A DNA stretch of 64,000 bases from Rhizobium sp. Leaf306 (GCF_001423425.1 NZ_LMNX01000003.1:50379-114378), one strand, 5' to 3'. Shown: positions 34,373 through 43,894, numbered from the stretch's first letter. Numbers and translations: made by a program. Notes: generated by a model from the sequence alone, not told the origin.

Positions 34373-34464
34373 TGTTCTACGAGCTCAAAAAGATGCTCGT
34401 GAAGCCGGAGGCGCAAACCAATCTACACGCCGTCAAAATGTGCTTGCCCGCATCTGACGCGTGA
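34369..34464 (+). CDS. Possible 31-aa coupled peptide
   Basis: ATG 34369 overlaps the stop of the previous gene. The peptide starts MMFYELKKMLVKPEA and has no recognisable domain. It is listed only because of the tight ATGA coupling. Confidence 0.25.
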   Translation: MMFYELKKMLVKPEAQTNLHAVKMCLPASDA

Positions 34465-34490
34465 CCTCCTAGCTGCTGAGAGGCTAAAAC

Positions 34491-34793
34491 ATGAAGCTGT
34501 CCGCGTTTCGAATAACATCCTCTCTACCCCGCTCGACTATGAGGAGCCGTCCCGTTACCAACATCGATGGAGATCGGTTGGATCAGCAATCCCTCGACGT
34601 GGAGGTAGACAAACTAGGGTTACGCCTGTCCGCTTCGCGGGGCGGAGAGAAGCGTGGCTCGCTAGTCACGATGCACATTTCGATAGAGGACTTTGATGCA
34701 CTGGCTGCCTTGATGATCAAGGCGGATCGCGAAAGAGCGCTGCGGTCATTCGCTCAAGCCGTCATAACGACAGAGCCAAAGGTAAGTAGGTAA
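34491..34793 (+). CDS. Hypothetical protein
   Basis: A 100-aa protein preceded by GAGAGG. The C-terminal half has a regular pattern (GSLVTMHISIEDFDALAALMIKADRERA) suggestive of a strand followed by a helix. The N-terminal ~35 residues are basic and Ser/Thr-rich. No family recognised. Same-strand small genes flank it. Confidence 0.45.
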   Translation: MKLSAFRITSSLPRSTMRSRPVTNIDGDRLDQQSLDVEVDKLGLRLSASRGGEKRGSLVTMHISIEDFDALAALMIKADRERALRSFAQAVITTEPKVSR

Positions 34794-34881
34794 CTTATAT
34801 TCACCCATCCACCAGACACAGGTTGATGTGAACATGAATGAGGTTTGGTCGGGGCAAGATAACAAAACCTGAAGGGCTACC

Positions 34882-35235
34882 ATGAAACGGGACGACGAAT
34901 ACATTAGGCAGCTTCTGTTGGATCTCGAGGCTTCCGAGGAAACCGACTTGGTCTCCACCCTCCTCATTAGTTCTGATGAGGAGCAAGAGAAACAATACTA
35001 CCATCTGCAACTTCTTTGCGATGCCGCCTTGATGAAGGAAGTCCAGACAGGCGTTTTTCGTATGACCAATCAGGGCCATGATTTTGTCTCTGCGATCCGA
35101 TCCGATACCGTCTGGAAAAAGACGAAGACTGGTGCTGGTAAACTGGGCGGCGTGTCGCTTGAGATCTTGAGAGATATTGCGACAGCATACATTAAGGATG
35201 AAGTGAAGAAGGTGCTGGGTATTAGCCTTCCGTAG
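34882..35235 (+). CDS. DUF2513-family protein
   Basis: A 117-aa protein. The start MKRDDEYIRQLLLDLEASEE, the middle YHLQLLCDAALMKE, then FRMTNQGHDFVSAIRSDTVW and a C-terminal helix fit DUF2513, a winged-helix-like family common on phages, plasmids and islands. Function unknown; the fold suggests DNA or protein binding. The ribosome site is AAGGG, 6 nt upstream. Surrounding small genes suggest a mobile or island origin. Confidence 0.8.
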   Translation: MKRDDEYIRQLLLDLEASEETDLVSTLLISSDEEQEKQYYHLQLLCDAALMKEVQTGVFRMTNQGHDFVSAIRSDTVWKKTKTGAGKLGGVSLEILRDIATAYIKDEVKKVLGISLP

Positions 35236-35344
35236 CTTGTCTGCGAGACTTTTGGCCCGCACCACAACGTCACGCCATCTACCTCAAATAAGGACTCGAC
35301 ACCCTCATAGGGTGTGCAATGATAGTTCTTGATTGGGGGCAATC

Positions 35345-36001
35345 ATGAAAGACTGTCGTGCACTTTACTTTGCGCTTCCGCTGCTACTCGCCAGCTGTGG
35401 TTCCATATCACTTCCGGCCGCTGTTCGTCTGGAGAACGGCGAGGCTCTCATCGGTACTACTACGGCGGCGGTGAGCGGGGGGACATTCACTGTCAACAAC
35501 ACCGTCGGCTCGATCGGATGTTCCGGCAGCTATGACGCTCTTGACACAAGGCCAGTTCTCTCTACGCCGTTCAAGTGTTCCGACGGCAGGTATGGAACCT
35601 TAACGGTCCTAAGAACCCCGGATGGCCGCGGTGGCTCAGGATCTGTAGTCCTTTCAGATGGGCAGCAGGGTCGCGTAGCATTTGGTGATCAGGCCAGTGC
35701 GGTGTTGAGCCCTGGCCTACCAGCTAGCTCGATGTCGGTCATGGCGCAAGACCCGAGCTTCGGAGGTTTATCGAGTACTACTTCTGGCCGAACATACAGC
35801 GGAAACTGCCCTACTCCCGAGAGCCTTGACGCCGCGGGTAGACGCTGCGGTGCAAGGAGCGCGGCGTCGAAGGCTGGCGGTTACGACGGATATAGCTCGT
35901 CGGCCAGCAATTCTCCATCGTACAGTGTCGGAACAACCTATGTCCGCGGCTACTATCGAAAAAATGGGACATACGTACGCAGCCACTCGAGACGAAGGTA
36001 G
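35345..36001 (+). CDS. Putative lipoprotein with YRKNGTYV tail
   Basis: A 218-aa protein with a lipoprotein signal (ALPLLLASCG; lipobox Cys at ~18). A beta-rich domain follows (NGEALIGTTTAAVSGGTFTV..., Cys residues in SIGCSGSYD and FKCSDGRYG), then a low-complexity Ser/Gly region. The end TYVRGYYRKNGTYVRSHSRR is a motif often seen at the end of short secreted proteins from prophages and plasmids. ATG 35345 is used; a longer start is at 35333. It is probably anchored to a membrane leaflet. Confidence 0.75.
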   Translation: MKDCRALYFALPLLLASCGSISLPAAVRLENGEALIGTTTAAVSGGTFTVNNTVGSIGCSGSYDALDTRPVLSTPFKCSDGRYGTLTVLRTPDGRGGSGSVVLSDGQQGRVAFGDQASAVLSPGLPASSMSVMAQDPSFGGLSSTTSGRTYSGNCPTPESLDAAGRRCGARSAASKAGGYDGYSSSASNSPSYSVGTTYVRGYYRKNGTYVRSHSRRR

Positions 36002-36135
36002 CGGCATCTGTGCCGCAGCTTAGACTTTGGCCACGTGCAGAGCGCTGACATCAATGAGGGAATGGCATGAACCTCTTCATATTGGTGTGGTTCGTCTCGC
36101 CTGCAAAGCGCGCCTCCACGCCTGTTCCATGAAAC

Positions 36136-36556
36136 TCATACGCGCCCGGCCTTCCGGTTCGCTCCTATGGCGGAATCAGTGCCGACTGAAAGCCAGATGG
36201 TCCCGCGCTTCTCTACTGCCGCGTATCGCTTCGGAACGCGCTTGTAGATGTAGTAGGTGTCGCCGCCCTTTGTTATCATTTCGACCGCCCGTGCCGCAAT
36301 TGTGTAGCACAGGTTGCCAACGATAGGTGCCCGCCCTACCCCGGGCATATACCTCTACTATCCCGGCAGGAGATTGCTTCGGCCCGGTCTCAGAGCGTTC
36401 ATAGATGTCCTCAAGGCTTCGGATCTCGGCCGTAAAAGGAAAAACGACAGGTTGCGGCCGGCGTCGACTTAAAGTGGGTTGAGAAAAGACAAGGGCGATA
36501 ACGACACCGCTTAGTACAATATCTATCCGCCGTCCGGGTCTACGGATTTCCGTCAA
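36136..36556 (-). pseudogene. Secreted hypothetical gene interrupted by a frameshift
   Basis: From ATG 36556 the frame encodes a signal-like segment (DIVLSGVVIALVFSQPT) and IRSLEDIYERSETGPK...GIVEVYARG. Near 36345 the natural sequence continues one base over as VGRAPIVGNLCYTIAARAVEMI, TYYIYKRVPKRY and GTIWLSVGTDSAI to the stop at 36136. Both halves look natural and the first frame degrades after the junction. The simplest reading is a single frameshift in a ~135-aa secreted protein gene. Confidence 0.55.
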
Positions 36557-36570
36557 AGGAGATCCGGAAC

Positions 36571-36798
36571 ATGGATAAATACGATCGTTATTCGCCCAGA
36601 CATCCGCAGATCTGGCCCGTAATCGCGGCCTACGGGATCGTCGTCCTCAGCGTCGCCGCGTACAGCGTCCTCAAGTCTGATGCCCCGCGATATCGTGGCC
36701 CATCGATAGCTTGGGCAACGCAGCTTGCCCAGCCGGGAAGCAAGAGCCGGAACCCCGGCGTGCACCGTGAGGCCTCTCCCGGCGCGCACGTAGACTAA
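36571..36798 (+). CDS. Small single-helix membrane protein
   Basis: A 75-aa protein with an excellent ribosome site (AAAGGAG). One transmembrane helix (residues ~14-33, [20 protein letters not shown]) and a basic, disordered C-terminal half. No family recognised. It precedes the Tat-type chloroperoxidase, with the TACAATAAT motif between them. Confidence 0.65.
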   Translation: MDKYDRYSPRHPQIWPVIAAYGIVVLSVAAYSVLKSDAPRYRGPSIAWATQLAQPGSKSRNPGVHREASPGAHVD

Positions 36799-36843
36799 GC
36801 GCCGAGCCCTCGCGGCTTTCGCCCCGAACAAGCGTGCCCGATC

Positions 36844-36853
36844 CTACAATAAT
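36844..36853 (+). promoter_or_regulatory. Recurrent motif CTACAATAAT
   Basis: TACAATAAT 60 nt before ATG 36905 (40 nt before ATG 36884) of the chloroperoxidase gene. Confidence 0.5.
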
Positions 36854-36904
36854 ACGGTCATTGCCGCCTCTAGTGTCAAGCACATGCCGAGACTGGCACG
36901 AATA

Positions 36905-37885
36905 ATGGAGCGACTTGTGACCTACGACCTTTCCCGCAGACAGACACTCATTGCAGGGGCAGCCGTCTCTTTCTCTATGTTCGTGCCGGTCGCCGACGCA
37001 GCCGACAAAAAGAGACCCGCGGACATCAAAGGAGAATTCGAAATGACCGAAGCATTCGTCAAGACCAAGGATGGCGTCCAGCTGTACTTCAAGGACTGGG
37101 GTCCCAAAGACGCCCAGCCGATCGTATTCCATCATGGCTGGCCGCTGTCGTCTGACGACTGGGACGCCCAGATGCTTTTCTTCGTCCAGCACGGCTACCG
37201 CGTCGTCGCCCACGACCGCCGCGGTCATGGCCGCTCGTCCCAGGTCGCTGACGGCCACAACATGGACCAGTACGCCGCCGACGCTTCCGCCGTCTACGAA
37301 CACCTGAACCTCAAGAACGCAGTCCATATCGGGCACTCGACGGGCGGCGGCGAAGTAGCACGCTACGTCGCGAACTATGGCGAGCCCCAGAAGCGCGTCG
37401 CAAAGGCCGTACTGGTCAGCGCCGTCCCGCCCCTCATGCTCAAGACGGAGTCCAATCCGGGCGGCCTTCCGATGGAGGTTTTCGACGGCCTGCGCAATGG
37501 CCTTGCTGCCAACCGCGCGCAGTTCTATCTCGACGTCGCTTCCGGCCCGTTCTACGGCTTCAACCGCGAAGGCGCGAAGGTCTACCAGGGCGTCATCCAA
37601 AACTGGTGGCGGCAGGGCATGATCGGCGGTGCGAAGGCGCACTACGACGGTATCAAGGCGTTCTCGGAAACCGACCAGACCGAAGACCTCAAGAAGATCA
37701 CGGTGCCGACGCTGGTCATGCATGGCGATGACGACCAGATCGTCCCGATCGACGACGCGGCGCGCCTGTCCGTGAAGCTGCTGAAGAACGGCACCCTCAA
37801 GGTCTACCCCGGCTATCCGCACGGCATGCTGACGACACACGCCGACGTCATCAACCCGGACCTCCTGGCGTTCGTGAAGGGCTGA
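36905..37885 (+). CDS. Non-haem chloroperoxidase-type alpha/beta hydrolase with Tat signal
   Basis: A 326-aa enzyme of the cofactor-free haloperoxidase/arylesterase family. Nucleophile Ser is in GHSTGGGE, acid in [10 protein letters not shown], His in YPHGM; the oxyanion stretch is FHHGWPLSS. The N-terminus [19 protein letters not shown] is a twin-arginine signal, so this form is exported folded. A second start exists: ATG 37043, 8 nt after AAAGGAG, gives the standard cytoplasmic 280-aa enzyme ([11 protein letters not shown]). Both may be made. ATG 36884 is also possible. The TACAATAAT motif lies upstream and a terminator downstream. Confidence 0.92.
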   Translation: MERLVTYDLSRRQTLIAGAAVSFSMFVPVADAADKKRPADIKGEFEMTEAFVKTKDGVQLYFKDWGPKDAQPIVFHHGWPLSSDDWDAQMLFFVQHGYRVVAHDRRGHGRSSQVADGHNMDQYAADASAVYEHLNLKNAVHIGHSTGGGEVARYVANYGEPQKRVAKAVLVSAVPPLMLKTESNPGGLPMEVFDGLRNGLAANRAQFYLDVASGPFYGFNREGAKVYQGVIQNWWRQGMIGGAKAHYDGIKAFSETDQTEDLKKITVPTLVMHGDDDQIVPIDDAARLSVKLLKNGTLKVYPGYPHGMLTTHADVINPDLLAFVKG

Positions 37886-37910
37886 AGCCCTTGAGGCTGC
37901 CCAACGGGAA

Positions 37911-37940
37911 GGGCCGCATCAATGAAGGATGCGGCCCTTT
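37911..37940 (+). terminator. Rho-independent terminator after chloroperoxidase
   Basis: GGGCCGCATC (37911-37920) pairs with GATGCGGCCC (37928-37937), followed by TTTC. Confidence 0.85.
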
Positions 37941-38247
37941 CAATAATATGGACCATCTCGGGAGATGAGGCGTCCCAGCGTCTCTAGGACCCTCTACGTC
38001 ACGACAATGGGTCGACAGTTCACTTGGCTCGTCGGAAAAATGGTTTTGCTACTAAGGCTCCCGGTAATATTGCCCTCACGCCGACTGCATTCCGCGGCCA
38101 TCAGGCGCTACGACTCAACAGAAATGACGGAGATGAGCGCCATGTCCGCAGTTGAAGTCCGCCCGAACTAGGACATTCTAGGTTCGGTCCGCGGGAACAT
38201 GAAAATCCCTTGAGGCTGCTCGTGCCGTCAACGCCCTGGGCTTAACC

Positions 38248-39111
38248 TTACTCCATAACGCATTCAAAGCCTTCGTTGATCGGCCTGCCGACGCGGCAGC
38301 AGAAAGGCCTTGCGAAATGGACCGGCATAAGCCAGTCCCCGGTTTCGCTGAGGCCTTCGAGCATTTTGAGGCGTGTGGGAACAGCTAGGTCAGGCGCGGC
38401 GCATGCACCCGAGTTCCAGGTCGGGAAGTGAACCTGGATGGGATGGTGGACGATATCCCCCGTGAATACGGCCTTGCCGCCGCCTGACGTCAACGTCAGA
38501 TGGCAATGTCCCAGGGTATGGCCGGGACTCTCCTCGATATAGAGCTCGTCGCAGATGTGGTGTGGCGTATCGACGAGAAGCCATTGGTCGCTGTCGATGA
38601 TCGGCTGGATGGTATCGATGATCATATGCTGGTTGTCAGCTAGGCGCTGCTCTTCGCCGACCAGGAGCTCGAACTCCGAACGGGAAGCTATGTATTTCGC
38701 GTTCTTGAAGGTCGGAACCCACCGGCCGTCGACGAGACGGGTATTCCATCCAACGTGGTCGATGTGGAGATGAGTGCAGAAGACAATATCGATATCTTCA
38801 GGGTCTACCCCCGCTGCGGCGAGGTTTTCCATGTACCGCGAGTTCATCATCGAGAAGAACGGGCTGTCGGGACGGTTCTTGTGGTTGCCGCTGCATGTGT
38901 CGACCAGCACGGTAAGGTTCGGTAGTCTGATCAGCCAGCTATGTATCGATCCAACAAGCCGCCCGTCGTTCGGCGAGTAGTGGTCGGGAACCATCCATTG
39001 GAGGTGTTTTTCGACCGCCGCGTCGCTCCAGTCGGGAAGGAACGCCTGCGGCGGAAACCCCAGACCGTGATATTCCTCGATGCGTGTGACCTCGGCTTTA
39101 CCGATTTTCAT
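38248..39111 (-). CDS. MBL-fold metallo-hydrolase
   Basis: A 287-aa metallo-beta-lactamase-fold enzyme. The dinuclear zinc motif is CTHLHIDHVGWN; further ligands are in ESPGHTLGHCHL, VFTGDIVHH and MPVHF. This layout (HxHxDH with a late GHT and GD) is shared by quorum-quenching lactonases, methyl-parathion-type hydrolases and related esterases; I cannot choose. No signal peptide, so it is cytoplasmic. ATG 39111 follows AGGGGACG. It is divergent from the STAND-NTPase regulator gene at 39280. Confidence 0.9.
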   Translation of the reverse strand: MKIGKAEVTRIEEYHGLGFPPQAFLPDWSDAAVEKHLQWMVPDHYSPNDGRLVGSIHSWLIRLPNLTVLVDTCSGNHKNRPDSPFFSMMNSRYMENLAAAGVDPEDIDIVFCTHLHIDHVGWNTRLVDGRWVPTFKNAKYIASRSEFELLVGEEQRLADNQHMIIDTIQPIIDSDQWLLVDTPHHICDELYIEESPGHTLGHCHLTLTSGGGKAVFTGDIVHHPIQVHFPTWNSGACAAPDLAVPTRLKMLEGLSETGDWLMPVHFARPFCCRVGRPINEGFECVME

Positions 39112-39279
39112 CTTGTTTCGTCCCCTTCGATGCCCGTCCAGTTATGACGGGCACTATGGTCTGATCAAGCTAACCCTATGGCTAGGTATGGCGGGAGCTT
39201 CCGACGGGTTATGACGATGATGGCGTTCCGCTTGGACCGCTTTGTCCTGTCCAATGGCTAGTGAGGCTGAGGGAACTGA

Positions 39280-42033
39280 ATGGCGGTATTGAGATTTCTC
39301 GATTTCGAACTCGATGAATCTCGACGGCAGCTCACGCGCGCGGGACAGCCTGTAAAGCTGGGCTCGAAGGCACTGGATATCCTTGTCGTACTCGCCTCGA
39401 AAGCCGGAGAAGTCGTCACTCGCGAAGAACTCTTCGACGCCGTCTGGTCCGGAAGCTCGTCTGCTGAGAATTCCCTGCGCGTCCAGATAATGGCCCTCAG
39501 GAAGGCTCTTGAACCAGAAGAAACCGACGGCCTCGTGCAGAGCGTCGCAGGTCGCGGTTACTTGCTGTCCGCATCCGTTCAAACCCACAAACCCTCAGAG
39601 ATGCCCGCACCGCGCGCCCCTGAAATCAGGGGGAATTTGCCCGGCATCCATACGGCCGTGGTAGGTCGAGAAGACTTTATCCAGAGGTGCCTCAATGCGC
39701 GAAGGACGCGCGTCATGAGCGTCGTCGGTCCCGGCGGCATCGGGAAGACCACCGTCGCGATCGCATTCGCAAACAGGATCCGCGACGACTACGAATCCGC
39801 TTTCTTCCTGGACCTCGCTGCACTGAGCGCCGGAGCGAGCATCGGGGCGACACTCGCCTCGTTGATGGGATTGTCGGTATACGGAGCCGATCCCATGCCT
39901 GGGGTTATCACCGCCATCGGTCAGCGCAAGCTCATCTTCGTCTTCGACAACTGCGAACACGTTATCCAACAGGCCGCAGAAGTGATCGAAAGGGTGAGCC
40001 TTGCCTGCCCTAACGTATTCATCCTCGCGACCAGCAGGGAAACGCTCGGCATACCGTCGGAGATGGTCCGACGCCTTGGCCCGCTCGACACTCCCGCGGA
40101 GGGTGAGAGTCCGTCCAGTCCGTCCGGCTACTCGGCCATGGCGATGTTCATGGACCGCGTCGAGCACTCCTTTGATGTCGGCTCCCTAAACCAGATCGAC
40201 GATCTAGTACGTGTCGCCGCGATCGTCCGGAAGCTGGACGGGATTCCTCTGGCTATCGAATTCGCCGCTGCCCGGGTTATCGACCTCGGACTCGACCAGC
40301 TCCTGCACTCCCTGGACCAACCCCTGACAGTGCTCCGACGTGGACGTCGCACCGCACCTCATCGCCAGCAGACACTCCAGGCGACGCTCGACTGGAGTTA
40401 CGGCTTCCTGACGGAGAACGAGAAGACGGTCCTGCAGGTGCTATCCGTATTCGCACAGACCTTCTCCAGAGAGGGCGCGGCCGCGGTTTGCGGTACGCTC
40501 CTCCGCAACGACGACATCGAGGACGCGATCTGGGGTCTGCAGTCGAAGTCCCTCCTTAGCAGGTCGGACGCCGGATCGGCGCTCCGACTGCTTGAGACAA
40601 CGAGGGAGTACGCCTCGATAAAACTTCGGTCGTCCATGAGGGAAACCACGGCGCGGGAGGCGCACGCTCGCCTTGTCCTCTCCCGCTTGCGGGATGCAGA
40701 GCTCGATTGGGACAATCTGGCGACATACCAATGGCTGTCCGGCTACGGCGGACTGATCAACGACTTGCGCTTGGCGCTGGCGTTCTCCGAGACGGTACGA
40801 GATACGCGGCTGTTCCTGGAGCTCGTCGCGGGTTCGGGTTTGCTTTGGACACAGCTCGGGCTGATGAACGAGCAGTTTCTCTACATCGAGAAGGCTATCG
40901 CAGCCCTCGATCAAACGGATGCACCAGACCCCGCGATCGACACCCAGCTCCGGTCGGCATACGGCGCTATCGCCTACAACGTCCACAGCGTCGCGGGTGA
41001 CGCGGAAGCGATACGACAATTCGATCTCGCCGCGTCATCGGCCCGAAGGCTCGGTGAAACGACAAAGATACTGCGAGCTCAAAGCGGAATCTGCGCCGTC
41101 CTGACCACGCAGGGAAGATATCGCGAGGCCTACGAGCTGGCGTTGACGTTAAAAAACGAGATGGGAGACGCAGCGGAGTCTGCCGTCAACCGTATACTGG
41201 CGCACAATAGCCACTATCTCGGCCGTCACGCCGACGCGTTTGCAATGGCGGAAAAGGCCCTTCGTGCAAACGGTGTGAATTTAAGGGGCACGCTTACGAG
41301 CGGGGCGAATTTCGGCCAGAAAACCCTTTGCCTGATGATCATGGCGAAGACTGCCTACCTGCGTGGCGAAATAAGGAAATCACTTGATCTGCTGGACGAG
41401 TTGATAGCGGACGTAATGGAGGTCGATCACCCGATCTCGACCTGCCTCGCGCTTTCGGTCGGTGTGTGCCCGGTGTATTTCGGCCTCGGCATGAATGAGA
41501 AAGGGAGATACTATCTCGAGATACTTCGCGACATCTCGACCCGGAACTCGCTCGTTCGCTGGCAGGAATGGGCGAACGGTTTCGACTACGCTCTCGGCAC
41601 GGACATGGTCGCGCCCTCTACCGCCCTAGCCAGCTTGAGGATCGGAGGCAACGGGCCAAGGCTCGAGAATACGGTCATGATCGGCGGCGAACGTATCGTT
41701 CTCGAACTTCTTGAAATGGCACTATCCGGGGAAGCAGGCTGGTGCGAGCCGGAACTGCTGCGCCTCAAGGGCACCAAACTTTTGCAGCGCCGCGACGGCG
41801 ACGGCCGTCTATGGTTGTCACGGGGCTTCGAGCTGGCGTCCCGTCAGTCCGCCCTCACGTGGCAGCTGAGATGCGCGAACAGCCTTGCGGGCTCTGCCAC
41901 TGCCGCTACCTTCGACGAGGACCGTCGACGCGTCGAACGATTGCTCGGTCAATTCGCGGAGGCGCCGCCGATTGATCTCGCTATCTCGGAGCGTATCCTC
42001 GAAGGGACGTCCGGGATGTGCGACGCTGAATAA
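39280..42033 (+). CDS. wHTH-STAND NTPase with TPR-like C-terminus
   Basis: A 917-aa protein. Residues 1-98 are an OmpR/CadC-type winged helix (FELDESRRQL, GSKALDILVVLASKAGEVVTREELFDAVW). An NB-ARC/STAND ATPase follows: P-loop GPGGIGKTT (150-158), Walker B LIFVFDNCEHV, sensor ILATSRE, then a winged-helix region. The C-terminal ~400 residues are helical repeats (TPR-like). Such proteins oligomerise on ligand and ATP binding and act as regulators or defence sensors. Its stop TAA shares a base with the ATG of the next gene (TAATG), so the nuclease-like protein is translated in step with it. Confidence 0.88.
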   Translation: MAVLRFLDFELDESRRQLTRAGQPVKLGSKALDILVVLASKAGEVVTREELFDAVWSGSSSAENSLRVQIMALRKALEPEETDGLVQSVAGRGYLLSASVQTHKPSEMPAPRAPEIRGNLPGIHTAVVGREDFIQRCLNARRTRVMSVVGPGGIGKTTVAIAFANRIRDDYESAFFLDLAALSAGASIGATLASLMGLSVYGADPMPGVITAIGQRKLIFVFDNCEHVIQQAAEVIERVSLACPNVFILATSRETLGIPSEMVRRLGPLDTPAEGESPSSPSGYSAMAMFMDRVEHSFDVGSLNQIDDLVRVAAIVRKLDGIPLAIEFAAARVIDLGLDQLLHSLDQPLTVLRRGRRTAPHRQQTLQATLDWSYGFLTENEKTVLQVLSVFAQTFSREGAAAVCGTLLRNDDIEDAIWGLQSKSLLSRSDAGSALRLLETTREYASIKLRSSMRETTAREAHARLVLSRLRDAELDWDNLATYQWLSGYGGLINDLRLALAFSETVRDTRLFLELVAGSGLLWTQLGLMNEQFLYIEKAIAALDQTDAPDPAIDTQLRSAYGAIAYNVHSVAGDAEAIRQFDLAASSARRLGETTKILRAQSGICAVLTTQGRYREAYELALTLKNEMGDAAESAVNRILAHNSHYLGRHADAFAMAEKALRANGVNLRGTLTSGANFGQKTLCLMIMAKTAYLRGEIRKSLDLLDELIADVMEVDHPISTCLALSVGVCPVYFGLGMNEKGRYYLEILRDISTRNSLVRWQEWANGFDYALGTDMVAPSTALASLRIGGNGPRLENTVMIGGERIVLELLEMALSGEAGWCEPELLRLKGTKLLQRRDGDGRLWLSRGFELASRQSALTWQLRCANSLAGSATAATFDEDRRRVERLLGQFAEAPPIDLAISERILEGTSGMCDAE

Positions 42034-42950
42034 TGACTAATAGTGGCCGCCGGCCACCGGAAAAAAGGACCGATGTCGTGTTGCGTTCGTCTACCCTCGC
42101 CCTTGCCGAAAGGCTTTCCTCCATGCTCCCCGACGAATTCGCCAGAACCGTCCTCGCCGGTTCTCTCGGCGTGGCCTGGGACAGCGCGAACCCCATCAGG
42201 GCCAACCTGTTCGCGGCGGGAATGCGGGAGGTGGTGACCTACATCCTTCACCTTCTTGCTCCTGAAGAGGCTGTCAAATCCTGCGATTGGTACGAGGCCT
42301 ATCGCGAGAAGCAGAAAAAGGACTGCGAAAAACTGAAAATCGAGTTCAAGGACCAGCCCACTCGCGTGCATCGTATGGTGTACGCCACCCAAGGCGGCAT
42401 ATCGGACAAGGTGCTCGAGGAGCTGGGCATCGATATCGGTGATGCGCACAAGCGACTGCGCGCAGTCGTAGACGATCTCTCTAAGCATACCCACGTCAGA
42501 CCCGGTACCCTTGTCAACGGAGACGAAGCCGTCGCGGTATTCATGGAGCAGGCGCTGGAAGCCATGATGCGGTTTCTTAGCGCTGTCGCGGACGTGCGCT
42601 CGGCGATCTCCGTCGCAGTTTCAGAGCATGCCAATGATCTAGCGATCGACGCTCTCACCGACAGCGTCGTTCAGGAACTGGACGAGCTTTCTACTCATAC
42701 CGTTGTCGACGAGGTCATCGCCGACGATATTCGCGTCGTGGAAATAGGTCCGCGAGACGTAAAACTGGACGTCAGGGGGACAGTCTATGTCGAGCTCAAC
42801 TATGGCTCTAGCTCTGACTTCCGCCGGGGCGACGGTGCGTCGATGAGGGGCAAGTATCCGTTTTTGGTCAGAATGGTCGCTCCCGTGGCCGACCTCAAGC
42901 CGGGGATCGTTGGTCGGGTCAGGGTCGACAACAGCAGCTTTTTTGAGTGA
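42033..42950 (+). CDS. Predicted nuclease-like protein coupled to the STAND NTPase (pPIWI-associating nuclease-like)
   Basis: A 305-aa soluble protein. The stretches LAGSLGVAWDSANPIRANLFAAGMREVVTY (a helix around Arg-Glu), PTRVHRMVYATQGGISDKVLEELG, LSKHTHVRPGT and a C-terminal beta region (GTVYVELNYGSSSDFRRGDG) agree with my memory of the family described as predicted pPIWI-associating nucleases. That family assignment is from recall and should be checked. Translation is coupled to the upstream NTPase by TAATG. No PIWI gene is nearby, so if it is a nuclease it is wired to the NTPase. Confidence 0.6.
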   Translation: MTNSGRRPPEKRTDVVLRSSTLALAERLSSMLPDEFARTVLAGSLGVAWDSANPIRANLFAAGMREVVTYILHLLAPEEAVKSCDWYEAYREKQKKDCEKLKIEFKDQPTRVHRMVYATQGGISDKVLEELGIDIGDAHKRLRAVVDDLSKHTHVRPGTLVNGDEAVAVFMEQALEAMMRFLSAVADVRSAISVAVSEHANDLAIDALTDSVVQELDELSTHTVVDEVIADDIRVVEIGPRDVKLDVRGTVYVELNYGSSSDFRRGDGASMRGKYPFLVRMVAPVADLKPGIVGRVRVDNSSFFE

Positions 42951-43051
42951 ACCATCGTTGGCCGGCGTGCCGTCGATGGCATATGATGCCGGACACATCG
43001 ACGGCGCATGCTTGCTGCCGCAGTCATTCCACCCGAACTCATACCTCAATC

Positions 43052-43061
43052 ATACAATAAA
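43052..43061 (+). promoter_or_regulatory. Recurrent motif ATACAATAAA
   Basis: TACAATAA 65 nt before the start of the secreted alpha/beta hydrolase at 43118. Confidence 0.5.
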
Positions 43062-43117
43062 ACACTGTCCTAACGTTGTTTCCTGCATCCGAAGATATCA
43101 ACGGATAAGGAGCTTCC

Positions 43118-43894
43118 ATGTTAAAAACGATGTTGTGCTCAGCCCTGCTCGCAACTGCTTTGAACGCGACGCCCGGCCGGACAGCTGAAACGAAACCCAC
43201 TATCGTCCTGGTGCACGGTGCGTTCGCCGATGGCTCCAGCTGGAACGGTGTGATCGCGAAACTCGAGAAGGACGGCTACAAGGTCGTCGCGGTCGCCAAT
43301 CCCCTTCGCAGCGTAAAAAGCGACAGCGCTTACGTGAAGCGGATCGTTTCGGGTCTCGACACGCCAGTAGTGCTCGTCGGCCACTCCTACGGAGGTGCCG
43401 TTATTTCGGAAGCGGCTACCAGCGACAGCAAGATCAAGGCTATCGTCTACGTCTCCGCTTTCGCGCCGGACATCGGCGAATCCTCGCTTAGTCTGACGGG
43501 CAAGTTCCCGGGCAGCACTCTTCCACCAACACTCGACAAGCCCGTCGAGCTGGAGAACGGGGTGAAGGACCTCTACATCCAGCAGGCCAAGTTCCACAAG
43601 CAGTTCGCCGCCGACGTTCCCGAGAAGGCAGCTCTCGCAATGGCCGCATCGCAGCGTCCGGTCACCGACGTCGCTCTCGGCGAAGCCGCTACGAACGCGG
43701 GCTGGAAGGATATCCCATCCTGGTCGATCTACGGCTCGGCCGACAAGAACATCCCTCCGGAGGCATTGAAATGGATGGCGGGTCGCGCGAAAGCTAAGGA
43801 GACGGTCGTCGTCAAGGGCGCGTCACATGTCGTGATGGTCTCGCATCCCGACCGCGTGGCGAAAGTGATCGAAGACGCAGCGACGGCGAAGTAG
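43118..43894 (+). CDS. Secreted alpha/beta hydrolase (salicylate esterase-like)
   Basis: A 258-aa enzyme with a signal peptide (MLKTMLCSALLATALNA). The catalytic Ser is in VGHSYGGAVI, the His in GASHVVMVSHP, and the acid lies near YGSADKNIPP. The N-terminal VLVHGAFADGSSWNGVI is typical of the EstC/hydroxynitrile-lyase-like group of small bacterial esterases. Location is periplasmic. The ribosome site AAGGAG is strong. Preceded by the TACAATAA motif. Confidence 0.9.
   Translation: MLKTMLCSALLATALNATPGRTAETKPTIVLVHGAFADGSSWNGVIAKLEKDGYKVVAVANPLRSVKSDSAYVKRIVSGLDTPVVLVGHSYGGAVISEAATSDSKIKAIVYVSAFAPDIGESSLSLTGKFPGSTLPPTLDKPVELENGVKDLYIQQAKFHKQFAADVPEKAALAMAASQRPVTDVALGEAATNAGWKDIPSWSIYGSADKNIPPEALKWMAGRAKAKETVVVKGASHVVMVSHPDRVAKVIEDAATAK

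Noticed and set aside
36671..37840. Long 389-aa frame antisense to the chloroperoxidase
   Set aside because: It mirrors the codon structure of a well-supported gene on the other strand and has no family pattern.
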